Below are positions 18,101 to 25,310 of a stretch of 64,000 bases of DNA, in pieces. Numbering within the stretch: position 1 is the first letter of the stretch; each line of letters opens with the position of its first letter. Source of the DNA: G963662905 sp963676415 (lineage in GTDB: Bacteria; Bacteroidota; Bacteroidia; Bacteroidales; WRLA01). The DNA lies in the NCBI GenBank assembly GCA_963676415.1, contig OY781097.1, positions 558,001 through 622,000 on the forward strand, in the 5' to 3' direction. The position numbers and the translations under genes were made by a program. The notes beneath the pieces are model-generated. The model was not told where the DNA came from, searched no databases, and saw only the letters and a list, made by a program, of their open reading frames with translations.

Positions 18101-20013
18101 GAAGCCCCGAAGGGTCCCCAGAACAAAACCCGGAGGTTATATATAATCAGGCAGGTATTTACAATGTCCGCCTCACGGCCACCAACGAATTTGGAGGGGC
18201 ATCAACCGAGAAGGAAGGCTATATTTTTGTTAGTTATGAACCCGGCAGCAATGATCTTGTGATCACAGAAATTATGTACAACTCGCCGGATGCGGAAGTT
18301 GATTCACTCGATTTTATCGAAATTTTCAATAATGGCGATGAAATCGTTAAGCTCATGGATTTTTATTTCCGTGATGGTGTAGATTTCACATTTCCAGATT
18401 GGGACCTTTATCCGGGCAGCTATTTGGTCATTGCAAAAGACGCCGAAGCAATGCAGGATTTCTTTGGAACGAATTGCCTGCAATGGACAAGTGGCAACCT
18501 GAATAATTCGGGCGAAAGCATTGTTTTAGTTGATAAACTGGGCCACATCATCGATAGTGTGCAATACAGCAACGAACTGCCCTGGCCTCCAAAATGCGAT
18601 GGCGGCGGCCCGTCTTTAACATTATGCGACCCACTTTTAGACAATACGCTGGCTGAATCGTGGAGTGCTTCAGAGGATTTCAGGGGTTTGCTTACCAATG
18701 GCGATTCGGTATGGGCCACACCCGGCAGTGGCTGCATCCGCTATCCCATTGCACGCTTTAGTGCTGATATTCAAATTATCCAGGAAGGCGATGAAGTTCA
18801 GTTTACCGACGTTTCACGAAACAATCCCGAAAGTTGGGAATGGAGTTTTCCCGGGGGCACTCCCGAATATTCAGAAGAACAAAACCCTCTGATACAGTAT
18901 AATGAAGGGGGTATATATGATGTTCAGCTTGTTGTGGCCAATGAGCATGGCTCGGACACTTTACGAAAAAAACGCTACATCAGCGTAAGCTCCAGCCCTA
19001 CCAATGCCCAACTGGTCATCACGGAAATTATGTACAACAGTCCCGACGAGACCTACGATTCCATTGAATTTTTTGAAATCTACAATAACGGTGCTGAGCC
19101 TGTGGACATGAGCCAGATTGTTATTGTTCATGGTGTTGTATATGACTTTCCCGAGATTATGTTAAAACCGAAAAAATATTTTGTGCTGGCAAAGGATTCC
19201 ATGGCCATGAAAAACACTTTTGATCTGGACGTTTATCAATGGTCGGAGGGCAGTTTGCGCAATGGCGGCGAACTGATCCTGCTGCGCGACCGTGCGGGCG
19301 TAACTATCGATTCTGTTTGGTATTCCGATACTTTGCCCTGGCCCATGCAATGTAATGGCGAGGGTCCTTCACTGACGCTGTGCAACCCCAATAACGACAA
19401 CGCACTTGCTTCATCATGGGCACCATCGCGGAATATTGCCGCAGTGCTCACCAATGGCGATGTTGTTTATGCCACACCCGGCCAGGGCTGCTTCGGGCCG
19501 CCAACAGCTGATTTTGAAGCCGATAATCCTGAGGTTTATGAAGAGGAATCCGTGCAGTTTTTCGACCTCTCCACCGGAATACCCAGTGAATGGTTCTGGA
19601 CATTTGAAGGTGGCTCTCCAGCAACATCTACCCTTAAAAACCCCATCGTAAAATACAAGCAGAAAGGAAGTTGGGCGGTCACACTAACTGTTTCCAACTC
19701 CATTGGTTCGGACACAGAAACAAAAAACAGCTATATCGAAGTACTCGAAGGAAGCAGCATCAACGAAAAGGACACGAAAGGGTTGAAAATTTATCCAAAT
19801 CCTGCGCAGGAGTCCTTGTTTATTGAAAATGAATTCCATAGCGCTCATTGGGTTGGCATGAGCGACATCACGGGACGCACAATAAAAAACCTTGCCATTG
19901 ACCAGGGAAAAACTTTGCTGAATATTTCAGGACTGGATGCGGGCTTCTATGTGCTGCGGTTTTATGATCAATCGAATGCCATCATTTATACTACAAAACT
20001 TCAGATTCACTAA
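15112..20013 (+). CDS. Giant T9SS-secreted protein of six lamin-tail/PKD repeat units
   Basis: A 1633-residue protein with an N-terminal signal peptide (hydrophobic core LLLLRILLLLSLPV; the start could also be the ATG at 15118). From residue 40 it is built from six consecutive units of 251-255 residues. Each has a lamin-tail domain opening with ITEIMYN, with conserved WPxxCDGDGPSLTLC and YATPGxGC, followed by a PKD domain (QFTDLS ... WEWTFEGGxPATST ... YNxxGxY). The last ~75 residues are a T9SS sorting domain (LKIYPNPAQESLF). Lamin-tail domains are Ig-like folds; in bacteria they occur on surface proteins and next to nucleases, but no catalytic domain is visible here. A rod-like adhesin or spacer is the simplest reading. 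The next gene starts 1 base after the stop. Confidence 0.88.
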   Translation: MIMKSQLYTPKSKSFALLLLRILLLLSLPVQQLIADESDIMITEIMYNPPEDNTDSLEFIELYNNGDNDVVLTGFYFSAGIGYTFPDFTLAAGAYVVLAFDSVAIWNSFAVEAFQWNSSGLNNSGELIELKNPSGQIIDQVYYDDSYPWPSEADGDGPSLEFCDYNLDNSLGANWSAATYYQIKNAAGDSIWCTPGEYCNPWYEAPISDFEASQTDILPGWSIDFTDFTQGNPDSWSWSFSGGQPAASTEQNPQGIVYDNPGTFEVCLTTTNAYGSDTECKSAYITVSSPPNAEIIITEIMYNSPDADIDSLEFIELYNTGPDHVNLESWTISEAVNFTFGNVVLNAGLRLIVAKDPEAIQNTFGISSYDWNGSLNNTAATILLKDNYGVVRDSVRYSDAAPWPARCDGDGPSLTLCNPSLDNALASSWSASTEVRAILNNGDTVYATPLTGCLYPPGADFVADQTDIYTGTTVQFTDLSTNNPASWEWTFEGGNPATSTQQNPQVIYENTGHFMVNLKVSNADGSDSLMRENYIHVVSAPSGANLVITEMMYNPPDANTDSLEFIEILNAGDDIVNMQGFYFDEGINFTFPDYDLQAGSRILVSRYADIFHDFYGVASLQWESGVLNSDGELVLLKDAAGVTLDSVVYSPFEPWPERCAGHGPSLTLCDPSLDNALPESWSASEEFVGLLTDGDSVYASPGTGCIYYPQADFTADTNRIFENGTIQFTDRSGNVPNTWYWEFEGGSPATSTEENPLITYNEAGIYDVKLKVNNVYGIDSVLREGYISVLRDPAIYKITITEIMYNSPDADTDSLDFIEIYNNGDKAVNLEGFYFDEGIDYTFPDYDFLPGDYYLICKDDTAFRNFFGVVAQEWKGNLVNSGEDIILIDNFGSMMDSLVYADTLPWPPECDGDGPSLTLCNPDEDNALATSWRPSEEFQGILSNEKSVYASPGTACMFAPKVNFSANTTNIEEGGSVQFTDLTENNPTQWYWEFPGGSPEGSPEQNPEVIYNQAGIYNVRLTATNEFGGASTEKEGYIFVSYEPGSNDLVITEIMYNSPDAEVDSLDFIEIFNNGDEIVKLMDFYFRDGVDFTFPDWDLYPGSYLVIAKDAEAMQDFFGTNCLQWTSGNLNNSGESIVLVDKLGHIIDSVQYSNELPWPPKCDGGGPSLTLCDPLLDNTLAESWSASEDFRGLLTNGDSVWATPGSGCIRYPIARFSADIQIIQEGDEVQFTDVSRNNPESWEWSFPGGTPEYSEEQNPLIQYNEGGIYDVQLVVANEHGSDTLRKKRYISVSSSPTNAQLVITEIMYNSPDETYDSIEFFEIYNNGAEPVDMSQIVIVHGVVYDFPEIMLKPKKYFVLAKDSMAMKNTFDLDVYQWSEGSLRNGGELILLRDRAGVTIDSVWYSDTLPWPMQCNGEGPSLTLCNPNNDNALASSWAPSRNIAAVLTNGDVVYATPGQGCFGPPTADFEADNPEVYEEESVQFFDLSTGIPSEWFWTFEGGSPATSTLKNPIVKYKQKGSWAVTLTVSNSIGSDTETKNSYIEVLEGSSINEKDTKGLKIYPNPAQESLFIENEFHSAHWVGMSDITGRTIKNLAIDQGKTLLNISGLDAGFYVLRFYDQSNAIIYTTKLQIH
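15229..19750 (+). repeat. Six tandem ~755-bp lamin-tail/PKD coding repeats
   Basis: Unit starts at about 15229, 15994, 16747, 17503, 18256 and 19012, so the period is 753-765 bp and always a multiple of three. Units are clearly homologous in protein but well diverged in DNA, so the expansion is old. Confidence 0.88.
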
Positions 20014-20014
20014 A

Positions 20015-21460
20015 ATGAGAAAAATTTTGAACAGCCCGTCAGTACTTTTTCTCTTGGTACCCTTCTTTTTCGCTATAGTGGCAGAGGCACAAAATCCTGT
20101 ACGCCTGGAATTTCCAGTGGACAAAAAAAGCAGTTCCTATCAGTTAATTCCATTTGCAGACTCAAGCTTTGTCCTGTTTTACCCAACCGAAAAAACCGGC
20201 GGAAAAAGCAGAAAATGGGAATTTGAAACGTATAACAAGCTATTCATTAAAACGGCTGAAGCAGAAACAACAGCATACGGGAAAGCAAACAGCTATATGA
20301 AATATACTGATGAGCAGTCCTTATACATACTATTTTATTCCGAAAATGAGCTGAGCAGCCACATTGCTTCCTGCATCAGGTATCAACCAAAAAGTGGTAC
20401 AATTTATGTTGCCGAAATCCAAATACCCGATAAAAGGGAAATCACTGCTTTTCTGCCCTGGCGCGATGGTTATTTTATAGGTGTATATTCAAAAAACAAT
20501 GCCGAATTGCTTCATTTTAACACTAAATCAGGCAATTTGCAGATCAAGGAACTGGGCGACCAAAATGATATGCGACCATTAAGCATTGCTTATACCGCCG
20601 ATAGTAACCTGCTGATCAGCTGTATTGCACACCCTACGAAAAAGAGCACCGTTTTATCGTTCATCACAATGACTGCTGACGGATACGAAAAATCCAGAAA
20701 GCAGTTGGAATGCAATGAATATCTGACAGATATTGTACAAGCCAACGATAAGCAACAATTATACTTTGGGTTGTATAACGACAATAAAAACCGTAACGAA
20801 TACGGAGATCATTTCAGTACAGGCTTTTTCAGCCTTTCACAAGGAAATTTTAGGTTTTTCCCCTTCAGCAATATAGTGCAAAAGCAAATGGATTCATTGC
20901 AGGAAGAAACAATGGAATATCTGACGCACATCAATCCAGTGCTTAGCGACAACGGAAATTATTTGTTTTATCTCGATGCCTGGGCGCCTGATTTCCAAAC
21001 CGGATCAATCATGACTTTCGATTATTACGGGCGCATGCTTCCTACCTATCAATCGCGTTTAAATGGTTATCATCACAAAGGCTGTTTTGCCTTGGAACTT
21101 GATGAAAAAGGAAATGCAAATTGGACGGGCATGTACAATCCCAAGAACCTTTTGGCTGAAATCCCATCTCAGATTACACAATTAATTCCGCTGGAGGAAG
21201 ATTATCTTCTTTGCTATAGCGAGCGCGGAAATATAAATAGTTTCCTGATTTCCAATGGACAAAAATCGACCACTACAGAAATCAGCCCCATTGAGTCCTT
21301 GTTTCCCGATGATCGCCTGAGGGAGCATCACAACAGTCGGATTATTCATTGGTATAAAGACTGTTATCTCGTTTCCGGATACCAGCGCATCTCAAATATT
21401 AGGTTAAAAAACAATAAAGATAGATATGTCTTTTTTATCAATCTACTGCAAGTGAATTAA
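20015..21460 (+). CDS. Secreted protein of unknown function
   Basis: A 481-residue product. Start placed at ATG 20015, one base after the stop of the preceding gene (translational coupling); the longer frame from 19937 overlaps that gene and lacks a signal. Residues 1-25 form a signal peptide (FLLVPFFFAIVAEAQ). The mature part shows repeated beta-rich stretches with aromatic residues, which could form a propeller, but no named family is recognised and there is no T9SS sorting domain or lipobox. Coupling to the lamin-tail repeat protein suggests a partner, for instance a periplasmic or outer-membrane accessory protein; that is inference. Confidence 0.7.
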   Translation: MRKILNSPSVLFLLVPFFFAIVAEAQNPVRLEFPVDKKSSSYQLIPFADSSFVLFYPTEKTGGKSRKWEFETYNKLFIKTAEAETTAYGKANSYMKYTDEQSLYILFYSENELSSHIASCIRYQPKSGTIYVAEIQIPDKREITAFLPWRDGYFIGVYSKNNAELLHFNTKSGNLQIKELGDQNDMRPLSIAYTADSNLLISCIAHPTKKSTVLSFITMTADGYEKSRKQLECNEYLTDIVQANDKQQLYFGLYNDNKNRNEYGDHFSTGFFSLSQGNFRFFPFSNIVQKQMDSLQEETMEYLTHINPVLSDNGNYLFYLDAWAPDFQTGSIMTFDYYGRMLPTYQSRLNGYHHKGCFALELDEKGNANWTGMYNPKNLLAEIPSQITQLIPLEEDYLLCYSERGNINSFLISNGQKSTTTEISPIESLFPDDRLREHHNSRIIHWYKDCYLVSGYQRISNIRLKNNKDRYVFFINLLQVN

Positions 21461-21705
21461 GAGCATACCAACTGATTCCAAGGCAAGCGATCGAAAATCA
21501 AACATGGATAATTAATTTTTTCAGCCTGTTTTTAGCAAATTGCTTGCTCAAACATAAAGCAATCATTCATTTACAGCATATCTATTAGTATCTGCTGAAT
21601 TTTCCTGAAAAAATCTTGTCAAATATAAGTAGAATGTGTAATTTTATTATAGCAATATCGCCAGTAAGTAAACATTATTTTTAACCTCCTTTATCTGCAA
21701 GAAAA

Positions 21706-23808
21706 ATGAAACAATTGTGTTTGCTCATCATATCTGTATTGTTTTTTCACTCAACCGCTTTTACTCAAAGTAGTCCTTCCGAAGTGTTTCAGCCCCGTTT
21801 GGGCATTCTTGATACGTATAACGGACATTGGAACGGGAGATTATCCGACTTGCGATCGGTAAAACACATGGCCGAAGTTGGCGGTATGCCCTTCACCATC
21901 AGCGATAACCTACAAAAAATCCTCACAAACAAAGTTGTTATCATACCCTCCGAACTCAAATCCGGCGTTTTCAGTACAGAAGAACTATCACTATTACAGA
22001 ATTATGTTTTAAAAGGAGGCTGCCTGATCACCAACGGCCTTGATGAAGAAAAACTCTATTCCACATTTGGCATTACTGATGTTATCAAGAAAAAAGAGCG
22101 CTACACTTTATCTTTCGATATATCAGCTGATGGTTTTATCTTCCATAATATTGATGATGAAATGGAGCAGACCATCAGTTTGGGAAATAAAGAAAAAGAG
22201 AAAAGTGTGCGTACAAACTCCTTTGTTTGTTCTGAAGCGGGAGTTCTTGGCCGCTATGACAATGGGCAGGTGGCATTTATCCGCAACACTTTCGGCAAAG
22301 GAAAAGTATATAGTTTGGGAATATTGTTCAAACATCTGATATTAAGCGCACAAATCAACGCAGACAATGCGCACCGCTGCTATTCCAATTGTTTTGAGCC
22401 CACTTCGGATGTAGTGATAATGCTGCTTAAAAACATCTATGCGCAGGAAGTACCCTATGCGGTATTTAAAAACACAGCCCCCACACATTATCGGGCTACA
22501 TTAATAATAACGCATGATGTTTGCAGCCACACGGCCCAAAACGGCATGAAAGCCTTTGCTGATCTGGAACGCGAACTGGGCATCAAGGCAACCTATATGA
22601 TCACAACACACGAATTCCGTGATGACCTGGCAAGCAATAATTATGAACCTCACCGCCACCAGGTAAAAGAAATAGCCGATATGGGCATGGAAATCGGTAG
22701 TCATTCCTATGGCCATTTCCCTGATTTTGCCGATAAGGACATTTTTCCCATGGGCAGCATTGAATACATAGAAGAAAACATTTATCATCCCAGATATATC
22801 GACAACAACTGCATTGGAGGTTCGGTAATCGGCGAAACTTATGTTTCCAAGAAACTGCTCGAACGCGACACCGACCAAAAAATCCGTTCCTTCCGCTCAG
22901 GACATCTGGCTTATAACAAACATCTTACAGAAGCGCTCCAAACTACCGGCTATTCCTACAACAGCTCCTATGCTTCCGGCGATGTAATGACCGCTTTTCC
23001 CTACACAGAAACTTTCGATTGTTCCTATTCCGGAACCATGAGCAACATTCTGGAAATACCTTTATTGATTTCTGATGTATTTGATGAGGAAGCCATTAGT
23101 GCCGACAATTATCTTGAAAAAGTTGATATATGGCTTGATGCAGCAAATAAAGTTGCTGACAATAAAGGCTTTATCTGCCTGTTGATCCATCCCAACCGCG
23201 ATTATAAAGTGTGGGCTGAGAGGGAATTTTATAAGCAATTGCCTAAAGATATATGCGCTTTAACCCTTGGCGAAGCCGGTGACTTCTGGACTGCCCGAAA
23301 TAAAACCCGTTTCCGCACACAAATTGTGGAACATAATATGGAGATTATTATCCCTGATTCACTTTATCCACTTCATCCCGATGTGAGCTTCATTATCAAT
23401 AACGGCAATGCTTTTGAGAAGGTTATCCTGAAAACGGAATCAGGGAATTTCATTGATAACTTCATTGTTGAAAAGCTGAACGAAGAAGATGGCATTGTGC
23501 TGTTCAGTGAAAATGGGACTACCGGCATACAGGATAATTATCAGGAAACCAACCTGCGCTGCGCCGATCCATACCCCAACCCAACAAAAGGTTTTATTAA
23601 CTTCCCCTTCACCATTAAAAACCAATCGGATATAGAGCTAAGATTGTATGATTTAACAGGAAAACCAGTGCTCTATAAAAATATGCCCGACCAAATAGCC
23701 GGAACACATCAGGTTCCTCTGGACTTGAATCATTTGCGGGAAGGCATTTACTTTTATTCGCTATCCGATGGGGAGCAAATCCAAGCAGGAAAAATTATTG
23801 TGAAATAA
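21706..23808 (+). CDS. T9SS-secreted polysaccharide deacetylase-like protein with amidotransferase-like N-domain
   Basis: A 700-residue protein. Signal peptide 1-20; residues ~28-245 resemble a class-I glutamine-amidotransferase-like flavodoxin fold (LGILDTY ... LLQNYVLKGGCLITNG) without a visible catalytic triad; ~265-530 are a NodB-type deacetylase barrel with ITHDVCSH in place of TFDDG, the metal-binding HSYGH, FRSGHLAYN and CLLIHPNRD; the C-terminus (~625-700) is a T9SS sorting domain (YPNPTKGFINF ... KIIVK). Family members remove N- or O-acetyl groups from chitin, peptidoglycan or other glycans. The first motif is altered: in the related HDVD variant the last Asp would be a metal ligand, here it is Cys, so activity is uncertain. 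It ends 15 bases from the convergent DUF58 gene. Confidence 0.8.
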   Translation: MKQLCLLIISVLFFHSTAFTQSSPSEVFQPRLGILDTYNGHWNGRLSDLRSVKHMAEVGGMPFTISDNLQKILTNKVVIIPSELKSGVFSTEELSLLQNYVLKGGCLITNGLDEEKLYSTFGITDVIKKKERYTLSFDISADGFIFHNIDDEMEQTISLGNKEKEKSVRTNSFVCSEAGVLGRYDNGQVAFIRNTFGKGKVYSLGILFKHLILSAQINADNAHRCYSNCFEPTSDVVIMLLKNIYAQEVPYAVFKNTAPTHYRATLIITHDVCSHTAQNGMKAFADLERELGIKATYMITTHEFRDDLASNNYEPHRHQVKEIADMGMEIGSHSYGHFPDFADKDIFPMGSIEYIEENIYHPRYIDNNCIGGSVIGETYVSKKLLERDTDQKIRSFRSGHLAYNKHLTEALQTTGYSYNSSYASGDVMTAFPYTETFDCSYSGTMSNILEIPLLISDVFDEEAISADNYLEKVDIWLDAANKVADNKGFICLLIHPNRDYKVWAEREFYKQLPKDICALTLGEAGDFWTARNKTRFRTQIVEHNMEIIIPDSLYPLHPDVSFIINNGNAFEKVILKTESGNFIDNFIVEKLNEEDGIVLFSENGTTGIQDNYQETNLRCADPYPNPTKGFINFPFTIKNQSDIELRLYDLTGKPVLYKNMPDQIAGTHQVPLDLNHLREGIYFYSLSDGEQIQAGKIIVK

Positions 23809-23823
23809 GCGCGCTGAACCTTA

Positions 23824-24759
23824 CTAAAACAAACGCCCGCGTTTCACTAAAAAGGACATCAGCACAGGATGAAAGCCCTGATTGATATCGGCTTCGATCA
23901 GGTCAATTTTGTATTGGGCGCAGCGTTCCTGCAGCTCTTTTCGGTAGGAAGCCATTTTTTCTACATAAGCCTTGCGCACTTCGGCAGGGAACAGCTTCAG
24001 TTCTTCGCCTGATTCCTTGTCCACAAAGCGGTACGGGCGGTTAGGAAAATCGAAATCTACTTCATGCTTTTTATCCGTTACATGAAAAAGCACTACTTCA
24101 TGTTTGTTATGCTTGAGATGTTGGAGCGCCTGAAAAACATGCTCAGAATCGGTAGTATTATCGAGCATATCACTAAAAATAATCAGTAGTGAACGGCGAT
24201 GGATGCTTTCGGCTATAAGATGAAGATTTTCGGCAGCAGCCGTCGTTTTTTGCTTTTCGGATGTTTTGGATTGCAACATTTTATCCAATTCCGTATAAAG
24301 ATATTGATGGTGCACACTGCTGGAACGCGATGCTGTGGACAGCTCCAGTTCTTTCGCAAAAACACTCAGGCCAACAGCATCCCTTTGTTTTTTCAAAAGC
24401 AGCATAATTGCGGCAGCGGCATAAACAGAAAAACTCAGCTTGTTCATATGGTCCAGGCTGGGATTTTCTATGTCCGGATATCGCATAGAAGCGGAATTAT
24501 CAATCAAAAGCCGGCAACGCAGATTGGTTTCCTCTTCATATCTTTTTACGAAAAGTTTTTCTGTCCGTCCGTAGAGTTTCCAGTCGATATGCTTCGTAGA
24601 TTCACCATTATTGTACAGGCGATGCTCGGCAAATTCGACGGAGAATCCATGAAAAGGACTTTTGTGCATACCCGTGATAAAGCCTTCAACTACTTGTTTG
24701 GCCAATAAATCCAAAGGGATATACCTTTGCAATTCTTCGCTACGGAGTTTTTCTGACAT
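23824..24759 (-). CDS. DUF58 / vWA-like protein
   Basis: A 311-residue soluble protein with the DUF58 signature near residues 40-75 (FSVEFAEHRLYNNGES, then IDWKLYGRTEKLFVKRYEEE) followed by a von Willebrand A-like domain with the MIDAS start LLIDNSASM. DUF58 proteins usually sit beside a MoxR AAA ATPase and act in metal- or cofactor-linked maturation complexes; no moxR is adjacent, the neighbour upstream being trxA, from which it is separated by a terminator. Confidence 0.85.
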   Translation of the reverse strand: MSEKLRSEELQRYIPLDLLAKQVVEGFITGMHKSPFHGFSVEFAEHRLYNNGESTKHIDWKLYGRTEKLFVKRYEEETNLRCRLLIDNSASMRYPDIENPSLDHMNKLSFSVYAAAAIMLLLKKQRDAVGLSVFAKELELSTASRSSSVHHQYLYTELDKMLQSKTSEKQKTTAAAENLHLIAESIHRRSLLIIFSDMLDNTTDSEHVFQALQHLKHNKHEVVLFHVTDKKHEVDFDFPNRPYRFVDKESGEELKLFPAEVRKAYVEKMASYRKELQERCAQYKIDLIEADINQGFHPVLMSFLVKRGRLF

Positions 24760-24771
24760 AAAAAGAGGATA

Positions 24772-24805
24772 TAAAAAAGCCAGGGTTCAAGAAATCAAAC
24801 CCTGA
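24772..24805 (-). terminator. Terminator of trxA
   Basis: On the minus strand CAGGGTTT pairs with AACCCTG, then GCTTTTTT. Located just after the thioredoxin gene. Confidence 0.8.
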
Positions 24806-24824
24806 CCTGTGGAGCTTTAAAATC

Positions 24825-25142
24825 TTATAAATGCTTTTCTAAAATAGAAGTAAGCACATTTTCGGGGACTGCGCCCACTTGTTTGTCAACAACTTCACCA
24901 CCTTTGAAAAAGAGGATGGTTGGAATGTTGCGTACGCGGAATTTTGCGGTAACTTCCGGATTGCTATCAACATCCATTTTGCCTACAACAACTTTATCCT
25001 TATAATCTTCACCGATTTTTTCAACGATAGGGCCAACCATACGGCAGGGGCCACACCATTCTGCCCAAAAATCCAGGATTACAGGCTTATCCGACTTTAT
25101 TACAAGTTCTTCAAAATTTGCATCAGTAATTTCAAGTGCCAT
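24825..25142 (-). CDS. trxA: Thioredoxin
   Basis: A 105-residue classical thioredoxin with active site WAEWCGPCRM (residues ~27-36) and the cis-proline region RNIPTILFF. No signal peptide, so cytosolic. It reduces disulfides in client proteins with electrons from thioredoxin reductase. Own promoter and terminator. Confidence 0.96.
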   Translation of the reverse strand: MALEITDANFEELVIKSDKPVILDFWAEWCGPCRMVGPIVEKIGEDYKDKVVVGKMDVDSNPEVTAKFRVRNIPTILFFKGGEVVDKQVGAVPENVLTSILEKHL

Positions 25143-25182
25143 GACTGCTTATTTTTAATGTTTATATCTTCAATTGAAAGCT

Positions 25183-25190
25183 CAAAGATA
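25183..25190 (-). promoter_or_regulatory. -7 promoter element of trxA
   Basis: The minus strand reads TATCTTTG, a full match to the Bacteroidota element, 41 bases upstream of the trxA start. The nearest TTG is 24 bases farther upstream (25217-25215). Confidence 0.6.
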
Positions 25191-25310
25191 GAAATAATCA
25201 ATGGAAAATTACTTCAAGTGATTTTTTATCCGGCAATTTTTTTATTGATTTAGCTCAGTTTATATCCATTCACCGCATGACTTAATCCATCAGATAAATA
25301 ATTCGGTTTC

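Noticed and set aside
15229..19750. Regular repeats considered as a CRISPR-like or satellite array
   Set aside because: The period is ~755 bp, always in frame, and the units are diverged protein domains.
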